A stretch of DNA of 50,888 bases. Source: Burkholderiaceae bacterium. GTDB lineage: Bacteria; Pseudomonadota; Gammaproteobacteria; Burkholderiales; Burkholderiaceae_E. Under the pieces are notes generated by a model. It saw nothing but the letters and a program-made list of their open reading frames with translations. It did no database searches and was not told the DNA's origin. Location of the stretch: assembly GCA_016710525.1 (NCBI GenBank), contig JADJVQ010000046.1, positions 1 to 50,888 on the forward strand, in the 5' to 3' direction. This document shows, in pieces, positions 8,688 through 17,894 of this stretch. Position 1 is the stretch's first letter. Every line of letters begins with the position of its first letter. Position numbers and translations under genes: made by a program.

Positions 8688-9404
8688 TCACGCGCAGCGA
8701 AATCGCACCGGCACCCCAAGGCGCCCCGCCACTACGTTCGCCGCCTCGACCGCCACCATCAGCTCGGCCGCGTAGTACGTGCTGCCCGGGTACTCGCCCT
8801 CCACGATCTTGATGCCCAACTCGTCGAGCGTGTCGAAGTCCAGCGACTCGAAGAAGACCTTCGCTGCGCCCATCGACCCGATGTCATCGGGGAACCAAAC
8901 GTGCTCATCCCAGTCGATCGGCTCGGCGAGCCAGTCGGCCACGACCTTACGCAGGCCGACCATGCTGCGGCGGCCCTCTAAGCGCACCCAGTGCTTCCAG
9001 CCGTCATTGGGATCAGCCAGCAGGCCGGCGACGCGTTTGAGGCGACGACGTTCGCCCGGCGGCAGCTCGTTGTCCATCGACCACTCGATCTCCTGGCGAC
9101 GTTCGTCCGCGAGGTCCGTCAGCCGGCGCCACATCGGCCCAGGCTCGGCGATGGCGATGAGCTGGTCGGGCGTCTTGATGGTGGGCGGCACTATGTCATC
9201 GAAGATGTCGCCCCTGGTCTCGGGCTCAGGCACGCGCGGGTCGCGGATGGTCTGAAACTCGTCGACCTCGAAGTAGATCGGGTCATCCAGCAGGCGGTGC
9301 CAGACATCATCGACCTGGGCGAGGGTGGCTTTGGAAAAGGGCACCGGCAGCAGGGCCGATGCGGTGATGGCCAGCAGGCTGGCGAGGAACGTGCGGCGGT
9401 TCAT
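8688..9404 (-). CDS. Tat-signal protein of unknown family, copy 1
   Basis: A 238-aa protein. The chosen ATG at 9404 has GGAG six bases upstream and gives a twin-arginine signal (MNRRTFLASLLAITASALL), so export of a folded protein by Tat is likely. The mature part is acidic and rich in Trp, Asp and Pro, with recognisable blocks VDDVWHRLLDDP, GDIFDDIVPP, WFPDDIGSMGAAKVFFESL and VEGEYPGSTYYAAEL. I do not recognise the family. A second full copy lies at 19737-20453 and a 3' fragment at 49990-50230, all on the minus strand. The first two copies share an identical 84-base upstream segment. The neighbours differ at each place, so the gene seems to move or duplicate with its own leader. Confidence 0.75.
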   Translation of the reverse strand: MNRRTFLASLLAITASALLPVPFSKATLAQVDDVWHRLLDDPIYFEVDEFQTIRDPRVPEPETRGDIFDDIVPPTIKTPDQLIAIAEPGPMWRRLTDLADERRQEIEWSMDNELPPGERRRLKRVAGLLADPNDGWKHWVRLEGRRSMVGLRKVVADWLAEPIDWDEHVWFPDDIGSMGAAKVFFESLDFDTLDELGIKIVEGEYPGSTYYAAELMVAVEAANVVAGRLGVPVRFRCA

Positions 9405-9488
9405 GACCGTCTCCGATTTAGCGGCGTTCGGCTGGGTGCCAGGGGCCGCAAGCTGGAACAAATCCCCTTGACCCGTGAGGTGGGTCGG
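9405..9488 (-). repeat. 84-bp leader of copy 1, identical to 20454-20537
   Basis: The 84 bases directly upstream of the start codon are identical to those upstream of the second copy, although the coding parts show many substitutions. The segment includes the ribosome site. It is also open in the frame of the gene, so a longer N-terminus cannot be fully excluded, but the good ribosome site argues against it. Confidence 0.8.
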
Positions 9489-9830
9489 ACCACGAGGTGG
9501 ACAGTACCAGATTGATTGAGGGCGTGACCGGTGGCGCGGCACAGCTCGGCGTTGAGCCCGGCTCTTTATGCAAAGCACGAAGGAAGTCGCCAGCCGGCCT
9601 TTACACTTTCTGCCTGTTCCTTACCGACGGCGCGAGGTCACAACTTCAAATCCCACTTTTCGTGTCGGTGACGACTAACGGCAAAGCACGCGGTGGTGAC
9701 CTTGACCCACTTGACGTGGTGGACCTCGACCGACCCTACATGGACGCGTAAGGCTGGTTCCCGGCAGTCTCCGTCTGCCCTGTAGGGCTCATGAGGCTGC
9801 GGCATGAAGCCAAACGAACCGCCATCATCC
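9489..9830. other. Gap without a recognised gene
   Basis: About 340 bases between two minus-strand genes. Only short overlapping frames are present and none looks coding. It should hold the promoter for copy 1 of the Tat-signal gene and the 3' flank of the RES gene, but no clear promoter or terminator was found. Confidence 0.5.
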
Positions 9831-11093
9831 TCAGGGGGGTGCAGGAGCATTCGGTTTCGGCACCTCTTCCCAGACACCGTAGTCGATATCCCAACCGTCA
9901 TCGGTGTCGTAACCCGTGTGTGCCGTAATCTCGGTGCCATCTGGAAACGGCATCTGTTCCACGCGCGCGCCCTTATGAAAGAGGGCGACATTTCGCCCGG
10001 CTTTCGCTTGCACTGAACCGAAAATGATCCCGTCCAGCCGGGGCTCATTCTCGGTCGCGAGAAAGTCGGCGATGGCCTGTGTTGCGAGGTAGTCGAAGGC
10101 TTCATCGTCCGGCATGACGGGTCGAGTCATGCGCTCACCCAAGGTGCGCAGGAACGCGACCCGTTCGAGCCGCCCTTTAAGGGTGGTATCGAAGATGCTG
10201 CCGCCGTCCTGCACGTCATCGAGCGCCGTAAGGTCCAGAAGGCGCAGGGGCCGGATGATGCTGAACTTCGCGACGACGACCTTGCTTCCGACGGGTGGGC
10301 GCACTTCAGCGAGCGCAACGCCAGCATTGGTCGCGCCGTAGAATACGGAGATTCCGCGTGCGTTCATCCGGCCCGCACTTGCGAGCCGGGCTGGGGGCGA
10401 ACCCAGATGCAGGTCCGGGCGGCACAGCGCCTCTTCGAGCCTCTCATCTGATTGGAACACGCGGGCGCGAAAGAGTTGGGAGATTGTCCGACCAGGACCT
10501 GCATCGACGACAAGATGGTGGCGCGGTTTAGTAGTCTTGAGGCTGTCGATAAGGCCGAAGACTCGCCCGAGAAGCTCTGCGGCCGACCGGCTGAAGAACC
10601 GTGCGTCGGTCTTTAACGACTGCTCGAAGCTGTGCCACTCGTTGTGCCAGCCTTGCGCGCTGGCACCCTTCTCCTCGTAGTATGTATCGGAGGAAAACTC
10701 GGTCTCCTCGCCAATGGCCGCTGCTTCAAAGTCGCCGTGTCGGTTGTCGAGTATCTCAAGAACATCTGTGGCGGCTTCGCCGGGGATCGAGGCGGCCTCC
10801 TGGATGGCTTCAAGGACCGGCTGGCCCTCGCGCTCCCACTCGTAGGTTGACTCCGGGTCGGCCAGGGCCCGTTCCTGCCAGGAGTCGGGCTGGTTCGAGG
10901 TGCGCACATAGTGGTCGGCGAAGGCGGTTTCGATGTGGTCTGCAAGCTTTTCGACCGGGATGCACGCTAGCGCCTGATTACAGTACGAGCATTCTCCCGG
11001 CTGGCCGTCCCTCCCGATCTCCCGCGCAAGGTAAGCCTCTTTGACGCAGTCGCAACAAATGCGTTTGTAGTCGTCGCTGTCATCCTCGGTCAT
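9831..11093 (-). CDS. RES-domain protein with N-terminal HEPN/RES-NTD1 domain
   Basis: A 420-aa protein. The ATG at 11093 is preferred because AGGAGG lies upstream; an in-frame ATG at 11135 is possible. The N-terminal part has a small Cys motif (ICCDC...CSYC, residues about 11-40), then a helical acidic domain with STYEWE and ETEFSSDTYYEE. This combination is the HEPN/RES N-terminal domain type. The C-terminal half is a RES domain: FRARVF, GRMNARGISVFYGA and VALAEVRPPVGSKVVVAKF. RES proteins include NAD-degrading toxins of Res-Xre systems. No Xre-type antitoxin gene is visible beside it, so a solitary stress or defence effector is more likely than a classic toxin-antitoxin pair; this is inference. 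Confidence 0.82.
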   Translation of the reverse strand: MTEDDSDDYKRICCDCVKEAYLAREIGRDGQPGECSYCNQALACIPVEKLADHIETAFADHYVRTSNQPDSWQERALADPESTYEWEREGQPVLEAIQEAASIPGEAATDVLEILDNRHGDFEAAAIGEETEFSSDTYYEEKGASAQGWHNEWHSFEQSLKTDARFFSRSAAELLGRVFGLIDSLKTTKPRHHLVVDAGPGRTISQLFRARVFQSDERLEEALCRPDLHLGSPPARLASAGRMNARGISVFYGATNAGVALAEVRPPVGSKVVVAKFSIIRPLRLLDLTALDDVQDGGSIFDTTLKGRLERVAFLRTLGERMTRPVMPDDEAFDYLATQAIADFLATENEPRLDGIIFGSVQAKAGRNVALFHKGARVEQMPFPDGTEITAHTGYDTDDGWDIDYGVWEEVPKPNAPAPP

Positions 11094-11138
11094 TTCGTCA
11101 TCCGCCTCCTGCTCCTGCGCCAAGTATCTGAGCATCAA

Positions 11139-11681
11139 CGCGCGGAATGATCAAGTGAGGGGCGAGCCGGCCGCCCATGGCGACTATCCGCCGGTCGTCC
11201 TGGTACGCGCGGCAAGGGGGCGCGGCACTTACCCCCTGAGCACAGCGCATATAAGGCATCACATATCCAATACGGAAGAGCACATTGAGCACCGCGCCAC
11301 GCTCGCCAACCCGCATGAAGGCCCGCTCGCCGTCGCATTGATGTTGGCGCGGACGTTGGCTCCGATTGTCAGTTGTGCGAGAACAAAGCAATGGAAAGCA
11401 CGGCTTACGGCCGTGCCCCGCACACGCTGTCGCGGCCCCGCCTCGATAGTGTCGGCACAGATTCACCGGCGATCTGCCGGATTGATCAGAAAAAATCACC
11501 TGAACGTCGCGTCTGGTGACTGGCGTCGTCGGGTCTGCCACGCGTGACTCCGATCGGTATGGAGATGATGGTTGCGATGCTCCTTGAAAGGCGCATCCGA
11601 CTGCGGAGCCGACGCACCATGCAGGGTGCCAGCGCATCAGCGGCCTGCACTCGTTGACTAGTCTGCACTGCTAAGCCACCA
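11139..11681. other. Gap without a recognised gene
   Basis: About 540 bases. A minus-strand frame is open for much of it (11098-11637) but has the composition of a chance frame and no recognised domain. The segment is probably the upstream region of the RES gene plus an old recombination junction. Confidence 0.4.
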
Positions 11682-11885
11682 GTGGGCGTTGATTTGCAGC
11701 CAGTGCATTATCACCAGCCAAGGTACCAAGGAAGCGATGCGAGCACGCTGTATTTGAATGTGGAATTCGATCAGTTGGTGCAGCCCCAGTACGATCATGC
11801 CGGCGGCGCGGCGCCCAAATGCGTGGACCTGACGTTCAGTACGGAGCCGATCTTCCCGCAGGACATTGCCAGCGTTGGTTGCTGA
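11682..11885 (+). pseudogene. Possible 3' fragment of an unrecognised gene
   Basis: A 67-codon frame whose second half (LYLNVEFDQLVQPQYDH, then CVDLTFSTEPIFPQD) has a G/C-biased third codon position and protein-like composition. There is no convincing start or ribosome site, and the upstream flank looks unrelated. I read it as the tail of a lost gene. It could also be a chance frame; the minus strand is open over the same stretch. Confidence 0.3.
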
Positions 11886-11961
11886 AACATACACTGGCCA
11901 TGCAATGGACCTGCCCAATTGGCCCGAGCGTTAGGCGTCACAAGAGAGAGTCCTTCCCGTC

Positions 11962-12516
11962 ATGATCCAGATACCCCAGGCACTGAATCTCCTGAAGACC
12001 GCACTCTCTGAGATCACGTTACCTGATACCGGGGCCTTCGAAAAGCCAAAGAAATCTATCCATGCCCCACCAGACTACTCGCGCCTGACCAGCTCCATAC
12101 CGGGCCTTAAGGAAGAGCTCGACAGGCGGTGGAACGAAACACAGAAGTGCATCCATGTGGAGGCCTTTACCTCTGCTGTCATCCTTATGGGCAGCATCCT
12201 GGAAGGCCTCCTGCTCGCAAGAGCTCAGCTATCCGTGTCTCAGGCCTATCAATCCTCCCGCGCGCCTAAGGACCGAGCCGGAAAGCAGATCGCGATACAC
12301 GATTGGTCTCTCAGCGTCCTGATTGACGTTGCGGTCGAGATTGGTTGGCTTAAGACTGATCGTGGCAAATTCAGTCATGCGCTGCGTGAATCCAGGAATG
12401 TTGTTCATCCATGGCAGGCGGTCACAAGCAGAACGGCATTTGATCAAGCGACCTGCGTTACAACATGGTACGTGTTGGAGTCTTCAGTCGAAGACCTCCT
12501 CGCCAGCACGCAGTGA
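11962..12516 (+). CDS. HEPN-like protein of unknown function
   Basis: A 184-aa, largely helical protein without signal peptide or membrane segment. Near the C-terminus it has R142-ESRNVV-H149, that is R-x6-H with an Asn after the second Arg, which fits the Rx4-6H active-site pattern of HEPN ribonucleases. The first half has a long amphipathic helix region (ELDRRWNETQKCIHVEAFTSA) and an ILMGSILEGLLLARA helix, as in small HEPN/DUF4145-like proteins. No nucleotidyltransferase partner is next to it. Codon use is less GC-biased than that of the metal genes, suggesting transfer. The family call is by pattern only; RNase activity is inference. Confidence 0.62.
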   Translation: MIQIPQALNLLKTALSEITLPDTGAFEKPKKSIHAPPDYSRLTSSIPGLKEELDRRWNETQKCIHVEAFTSAVILMGSILEGLLLARAQLSVSQAYQSSRAPKDRAGKQIAIHDWSLSVLIDVAVEIGWLKTDRGKFSHALRESRNVVHPWQAVTSRTAFDQATCVTTWYVLESSVEDLLASTQ

Positions 12517-12560
12517 CACTCCCGAGCGGCCCGATCGCGTCGGGACGTGAGGATCCGACG

Positions 12561-12660
12561 CTCCAGGCGCGCCACCAACGCGTCCCCGCGTCATGGTTGG
12601 CTGGCGGGTGGCCACTCCGCGCATGGACGCAGCCGGCGGGCTATGCTGACGTCTGTACGA
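12561..12660 (+). repeat. Diverged 100-bp direct repeat, unit A
   Basis: This unit and 12794-12893 have the same length and share blocks in the same order: CTCCAGGCG at the start, a CATGGTTGG block, GTGGCCAC, GGACGCAGCC, and a CTGCTGAC-like block near the end. The gap of 133 bases between units has no gene. The two units lie just upstream of the hsdM fragment. Function unknown. Confidence 0.6.
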
Positions 12661-12793
12661 CTCCGGTCTGTCTGTATTGCCAGCGATGCCGCACAAGCAT
12701 CGTTATGGGTGATGACGACCACGCGTCCTGAGTCCATGCCACCCGCCCGATGATTCGATTGCGCACGCCCGTTAGCCCTGATGCCAGTCGAGG

Positions 12794-12893
12794 CTCCAGG
12801 CGGACCGCCAGCACGTCGCCGAGGCATGGTTGGGACCCGAGTGGCCACCCGTCGCGCGGACGCAGCCAGCGGGCCCTGCTGACTTCCGTGCGA
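12794..12893 (+). repeat. Diverged 100-bp direct repeat, unit B
   Basis: Second unit of the pair described at 12561-12660; identity is moderate, so the duplication is old or under some constraint. The whole stretch 12517-13067 otherwise shows no gene. Confidence 0.6.
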
Positions 12894-13067
12894 TTTCTGG
12901 CCCGTCCGCCGTGTGACGGTCGTGTCACCCTCATCGTCAACTTTGATGACAGTCGGCCGGACTGCCTATCACCCGGCCGAGCACCGTGCCGCTGGGACTG
13001 ATCGAAAATCTGTAGACAATGTGGGCGACCTCCGTCCCATCCGCACCGACCCGAGACCGCGCCGCCC

Positions 13068-13397
13068 ATGTTCGAGCAGACTTTCAAAAACATCGACGAC
13101 ATCCTGCACAAGGACGCCGGCTGCACCAGCGAGCTGGACTACACCGAACAGTCGTCCTGGTTGCTGTTCCTGAAGTACCTCGACGCCCTGGAGCACGACA
13201 AGGCCGCCGAGGCCGAGCTCGAAGGCAAGGCCTACAGCTTCATCCTGACAAAGCCTACCGCTGGGAGGGCTGCGGCGCCCAAGGCCGCCGACGGCAAGCT
13301 CGACCGCAACACCGCGATGACCGGCGACGACCTACGCACCTTCGTCAACGGCAAGCTATTCCCACATGACCGAGTTCAACCTGAGAACGCCCAGTGA
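13068..13397 (+). pseudogene. hsdM: Truncated hsdM: type I restriction-modification methyltransferase N-terminus
   Basis: The first residues MFEQTFKNIDDILHKDAGCT and EQSSWLLFLKYLDALE are the well-known N-terminal helical domain of HsdM, and DDLRTFVNGKLFP is the next block. Homology stops at KLFP; the rest of the frame to the stop is unrelated. The Ado-Met binding site and NPPF motif are missing, so no methylation is possible. Inside the fragment the expected YRWEG block is in another frame (around 13255-13285) and the original frame resumes at AAPKAADGKLD, showing a pair of compensating indels. No hsdS or hsdR is found nearby. Confidence 0.85.
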
Positions 13398-13561
13398 TAA
13401 TGAATGCGACCGGTAATTCTGCAGACCACAGTCAGAATGCTCACCTATTGAGCCACGAGTTGCGACTGGACTCGGGCGACACGACGAACGGACACCCAAG
13501 ATGGAAAACTTCATGGGCCAGTTGAAACTCCAGATGGCGATCATCGCCTGCCGCTCTAATC

Positions 13562-14236
13562 GTGTCCCCGCTTTCCTCCTCAGCCACGATCGTCGCGTCT
13601 CTTTACTCTCCGGGGCAGGCTGATGTCGTTGGCACGGCGAGCATTACTATTTCCGGTAGCATCGCCACGATTCACGTGACCGAGTCATGCTGCGGCGTTG
13701 GGTCAGGTTTGGGAACGGATTGGCGAATAGCCGGGGTGCTATTCAACGTCGGCACCGCGGGGCCCGCGGCCGCTGAAATCGACGGCGCGCCTTGGTCGAC
13801 TATGCCAGTATCAATTTCGGGAAGCACGTTGCCATTCGATCGGTACAACGGAACCGATCACTACAACGCTGGGGTGCACTTCACCTTTCCTGCAAGCCCG
13901 ATCCCTGCATCATTCGTTCAGCAACTGCCAACAGCGTTCTCGATTGATATCGGTGGTTTGCCCGCAGGTGCTTCGGAATCGGATTTTTACATCGCCAATC
14001 CCTTGATGAGTCGCGCGTACGGGCTAACAGGGGAGTTCGAGTTTGTAATTCTTCGCACGAATACCAATGGCTTGGCTGGTGGCTCGGTTGTCATCTCGTC
14101 GACAGTACCGCCGCAGACCAGGAACGACAGCGGATCAGCTCCCGAGCCCGCTACTTTCGCGCTTCTCGGCGCTGCACTGGCCGGCCTTGGAACGATGCGC
14201 TGGAGTGCTGCTCGGACACAAACCTCTCGACGATGA
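13562..14236 (+). CDS. PEP-CTERM sorting-domain protein, 5' end probably lost
   Basis: A 224-aa frame from GTG 13562. The C-terminus has the exosortase signal: a PEP motif (SAPEPATF), a hydrophobic helix (ALLGAALAGLG) and a basic end (RWSAARTQTSRR). The body is Ser/Thr/Gly-rich and beta-like, as usual for such secreted extracellular-matrix proteins. No signal peptide is encoded from the GTG; the in-frame upstream codons (PAALIV) look like part of one, but no ATG is available before the TGA at about 13522. The gene therefore seems to have lost its start at the junction with the hsdM debris. Exosortase genes are not in the window. Confidence 0.75.
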   Translation: MSPLSSSATIVASLYSPGQADVVGTASITISGSIATIHVTESCCGVGSGLGTDWRIAGVLFNVGTAGPAAAEIDGAPWSTMPVSISGSTLPFDRYNGTDHYNAGVHFTFPASPIPASFVQQLPTAFSIDIGGLPAGASESDFYIANPLMSRAYGLTGEFEFVILRTNTNGLAGGSVVISSTVPPQTRNDSGSAPEPATFALLGAALAGLGTMRWSAARTQTSRR

Positions 14237-14473
14237 CCGTCGCTTGGGAATTGCGGGTCAACGTGGTCGAGATTTTCGGGATCGTGACCGCGTATTGCAG
14301 CGGACCGTGACCGAGCGTTTCGGCCATCGTGGACATCGCCGCGCCGGGCCGGCCGGTCGACGTCGATCTACATGCCTACCGGCAGCAAGGCACGTTCGCG
14401 CCCGCTGGAGCTGGCAGGCAATACTTGGGTCGCACAATGGCTCATGCCTGCCTCTGGCGGGTACCATCGGCTG

Positions 14474-16060
14474 ATGTGCGCGTCGAGACTACGGAATCGT
14501 TTGGCCCTGATTTTTCCCCTGGCCGCCGTGCCGGGCGTTCGCCGTGTGCCACGTGCCATCGTGAGCTGGTGCCTGTCGACGAGCGTGTTAACAGCCTTCG
14601 CACAGGCAGCGCCCGAAGCGCCTACCGTGGCGACCGACGGCAAGACGCCTGCGGCCACCCGCTTATCCAACACCTACCCCTTAAGTCTCAATGCGCTGTT
14701 GGTGCCGGACGGAAAGACGCCTGCGGCCACGAGGTTATGGGGCTCGAAGGTGTTGTCGCACTTCCGCGCCAGTCTCGCCTTCCAGATCCCTCCCGATCTT
14801 CGCGGCGATCCGGAAGCCGAGTTCGCGTTTTCGATGCGGCTCGACGGTGCAATCACGAATCTGCGGCTTGTCCGATCCAGCGGCGTGCCGGCCTGGGACC
14901 AAGCGGCCGAGCTCGCGATTCGGCGCTCCGATCCACTGCCGCGACCGCCAGTCGGGGGCCGGGCGAGATCTCGATCCGGTGGGGGCCGCGCAGTGAGTGG
15001 CCAGAATTGGTTACTCATGCAAAGGACGTCAGCTCGATCGCGGTTTATGCGAATCCACCCTTCTCGCTCGCTGATGATGCCATCAAGCCAACTACCAAAG
15101 GAGTCATCGTCGATGCTGTGCTTGCGTCTGTGCTGAAGCAGAAGGCTCCCTCGAAAGGCGAATTCGAGACCAACGCTAAATTCAACGAGCGCGTCCAGAG
15201 TTTCGCTGAAAATGCCTTTCCAGTACCGATCGCAGACGGCAGGAACTTCGCGATCATCCATCCTATCTCGGCATTTCCTAATCCCAGTTCGGGTCTAGGA
15301 TCGACCATCGAGACAGCCTACAGCCCGGAGGCTGAAGTCATGTCTATTACGTTGAGCAGTCAGGACTGCCTAGCATTGCGACGGACCACGACGCAGAAAC
15401 GCCAATATAAGGCAAAGAATGCCTTCGGTCAGCAGGTAACAGTGATAGAAGCAGACGTAACAGTGATTTGCATCCAGGCCGACGAGAAGAGCTCACCGCT
15501 CATTCGCGATATCGTGTTCTCCATAGACCTCCCCAGAGCCGATGCCGCCAAAGTAAAGTCTCGTTTGGCCTTTGCTGTAATTGGTCGACTTGTTCCGCCA
15601 TTTATGTTGGTCACACACGATCACGCCACGCCTACTATAAAGTGGCCATTCGAACTGCATACAGTGGAACGGGCGCTGTTGATGTCGATAACAGATGTAT
15701 GGCTTGTCGATATGGGGACGGGAGCCGTACTTGCGAAACACGCGATCCCGCTCAGCAACTCCAAACCGTCCGTAGTCGGAGGCTTCGATCGTTTCAAGGG
15801 TTGTGCCGGCCCCAGATTCAGCAGGGAGAGAGGTGCCAAACTTCGATCTCGTTGCTGAGTTGGCGGTGAGCGTGAGGGCCGACGGCTCGATTGCCGGATC
15901 AGAAGTCAGACGTTCTACCGGTATAGCTGAGCTGGATGCCCGAACTTTGGCTGCCGTATCGCTCTGCGCGTTCACGCCCGGAACAAAGGCCGGAAACCCT
16001 GTCGATGGAATCGCTGTCGTCAAGTTTCACTTTGATGAGTCGCGTGCTGGCCGAGAGTAG
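14474..16060 (+). pseudogene. TonB-C-terminal-domain protein gene broken by two frameshifts
   Basis: From ATG 14474 a signal-like segment (AIVSWCLSTSVLTAFAQA) leads to a TonB/TolA-like C-terminal domain: SHFRASLAFQIP, MRLDGAITNLRLVRSSGVPA and AAELAIRRSDPLPRPP. Near 14950-14965, in a run of G, the frame shifts; the next frame continues GEISIRWGPRSE and then about 270 residues (ANPPFSLADDAIKP to LAKHAIPLSNS) of no recognised family. Near 15765-15800 a second shift restores the first frame, which ends in another TonB-like domain (DLVAELAVSVRADGSIAG, TGIAELDARTLAAVS, VDGIAVVKFHF). A single protein of roughly 525 aa with two TonB-type domains is implied. Real decay or sequencing indels in G/C runs are both possible. 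Confidence 0.6.
14636..14737 (+). repeat. In-frame direct repeat coding for DGKTPAATRL
   Basis: Two 30-base units at 14636-14665 and 14708-14737, 72 bases apart, both encode DGKTPAATRL in the linker between the signal segment and first TonB-like domain. The 24-residue period keeps the frame. Confidence 0.75.
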
Positions 16061-16216
16061 GTGTCCGCACTGTGCCAGCGTCGGCGGCTGGAACTTACAC
16101 TGCCCATGTCGCAGCAGGCTCGGCGTTGTCTGACGCCATGCACTGCGGTGCCTTCGATCTCCGTAAGCGGTCAATGAACCGCGCCCTTGCGGTCATGGGT
16201 CTTTGGGTGTCGGCCT

Positions 16217-17854
16217 TCAGACAATGCTCAAGTCGATGCGCCAGGGCAGCAACGCGGCGTAGTCATCAGCGCTGGCAGCCTTGGGCAGTGCGATGAGCAG
16301 TGCACGCAGGTACTGGTAGCCGTCGATCCCATTGACCCGGCAGGTCTGCAGCAGCGAGTACAGGTTGGCGCTGGCTTGGGCGCCGGCCACCGTGTCGGCG
16401 AACAGCCAGTTGCGCCGTCCCACGCAGAACGGCCGGATCGCGTTCTCCTGGACGTTGTTGTCGATGCTATAGCGGCCATCCGTGACGTAGCGTGCGAGCT
16501 TGCTCCACTGCGAGCCGAGGTAATGCAGAGCCTGCCCCAGCAGACTCTTGGGAAGCACTGCGTGCAGGTTGGCCACCAACAACGCCTCGATCTTTTCCAG
16601 CACCGGCACGCTTTCGTGTTCGCGCCGGCGTGCGCGTTCGTTCACGTCGGCGCCGTCTCGCTGGGCCTGCGCCTCGACGTGGTACAGCTTGCCGATCAAT
16701 GCAATGAACCGCGCGGCCAACTGATCCGCAGTGCGCTGATCCTTGGGCAAGGCCTGCAGCGCCGCGTGGAAGTACCGACGGCAGTGGGCCCAGCACCCGA
16801 GGTGCACGAGTTGGTGCGCCTGGGCCACGGTGTCATAGACCTCGTAGCCGTCGGTCATCAGCACCGCATCGGGCCGGATGCCGGCGTACAGCGCCATCGC
16901 TGTCTTCGTCGAGCGGCTGGGCGAGTAGGCGAACAGCCGGATCGGCGGGCCTGTGCCTTGTCTGCCGGAACCATCGGTCATCTGTGCCCAGAGGTAGCTC
17001 TTGGCCTGCGCGCTGCGCCCCGGTTCTTTGAGCACCTGCAGCTCGGTCTCGTCGCCAAACACCAGCGGCGAGTCCAGCAGCTCGTCGCGCAGCAGGTTCA
17101 CCACCGGCTGCACGCTCTGGCCGACCCGCACGATGCTGCCGGCCACCGTGTTGCGCGAGATGTCGGTGCCACCGAAGCGCCCAAGCAACGCCGCTTGCCG
17201 GTACAGCGGCAACCCGTCCAGGTACTTCGATGCTGCGATCCACGCCAGCGCGCTCTCGGTGAACAGCCCCTTGGGGATCACCTGTGCGGGGCGCCCGGCC
17301 AGGCGTATCGCGCCCTCGCAGCACGGGCAGGCGTACTTCACCCGCTCGTGGCGGATCACGCGCACCTGCTGCGGGATGATGTCCAACTGCTCGCTGACCT
17401 CCACGCCGATCTCGCGCAACGCTGAGCCGTCGTGGGGGCACACCTGTTCGGCTTGGGGCAGTTCGTGCCGAACCACCTCGCGTGGCAGCGCCGGATCGAG
17501 CGGCTTGCGCCCGCGCTTGGCGCGCTTATGACCTGGCACATCGACCGCGTCCGTCGCCGCCTCTTCAGCCGTCGGCTCGGACTGCGCGCCGAGGCTCTCG
17601 GCCTCGTTGAAGAACAGGTCCTTCTGGTGCTCGCCCGTGACCTCGCTGCTGGCCGCAAACAGCTGCCGCTTGAACTTGTTCAGTTGTTCCTTGAGCAGGT
17701 CGCGCTCGGTGCGCGTCACCCGCAATTCGCCTGCCAACGACTCGTTGTGCTTGAGCGCGTCGGCCAGCGCCTGACGTAGGGAGGCGAATTCTTCGAGGGT
17801 GGGCGTCTCGACCATTTGCCAGGAATTATCCCTGGCCTCGGTCCACGGCGCCAT
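16217..17854 (-). CDS. tnpC: IS66 transposase TnpC
   Basis: DDE transposase of about 545 aa from the ATG at 17854; an in-frame start at 17941, overlapping tnpB, is also possible. The N-terminal leucine-zipper-like region (ERDLLKEQLNKFKRQLFAASSE) is followed by the zinc-finger domain (CPHDGSAL, YACPCCEG). The catalytic residues are visible in VFGDETELQVL, LMTDGYEVYD and YSIDNNVQENAIRPF. The C-terminal IS66_C region (LLQTCRVNGIDGYQYLRALL) is complete. It is the third gene of the IS66 operon. Confidence 0.95.
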   Translation of the reverse strand: MAPWTEARDNSWQMVETPTLEEFASLRQALADALKHNESLAGELRVTRTERDLLKEQLNKFKRQLFAASSEVTGEHQKDLFFNEAESLGAQSEPTAEEAATDAVDVPGHKRAKRGRKPLDPALPREVVRHELPQAEQVCPHDGSALREIGVEVSEQLDIIPQQVRVIRHERVKYACPCCEGAIRLAGRPAQVIPKGLFTESALAWIAASKYLDGLPLYRQAALLGRFGGTDISRNTVAGSIVRVGQSVQPVVNLLRDELLDSPLVFGDETELQVLKEPGRSAQAKSYLWAQMTDGSGRQGTGPPIRLFAYSPSRSTKTAMALYAGIRPDAVLMTDGYEVYDTVAQAHQLVHLGCWAHCRRYFHAALQALPKDQRTADQLAARFIALIGKLYHVEAQAQRDGADVNERARRREHESVPVLEKIEALLVANLHAVLPKSLLGQALHYLGSQWSKLARYVTDGRYSIDNNVQENAIRPFCVGRRNWLFADTVAGAQASANLYSLLQTCRVNGIDGYQYLRALLIALPKAASADDYAALLPWRIDLSIV

Positions 17855-17894
17855 GCGGGTCTTCGGCAATGGCGCATCGCCATCGCCCTGGTTC

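Noticed and set aside
9831..11093. Classic Res-Xre toxin-antitoxin pair
   Set aside because: No Xre-like antitoxin gene next to it, and the N-terminal HEPN/RES-type domain differs from simple Res toxins.
11098..11637. Minus-strand 179-codon frame upstream of the RES gene
   Set aside because: Cys/Arg-rich composition, no ribosome site, no recognised domain.
16187..17425. Plus-strand frame opposite the IS66 transposase
   Set aside because: Antisense of the conserved TnpC frame; no own features.
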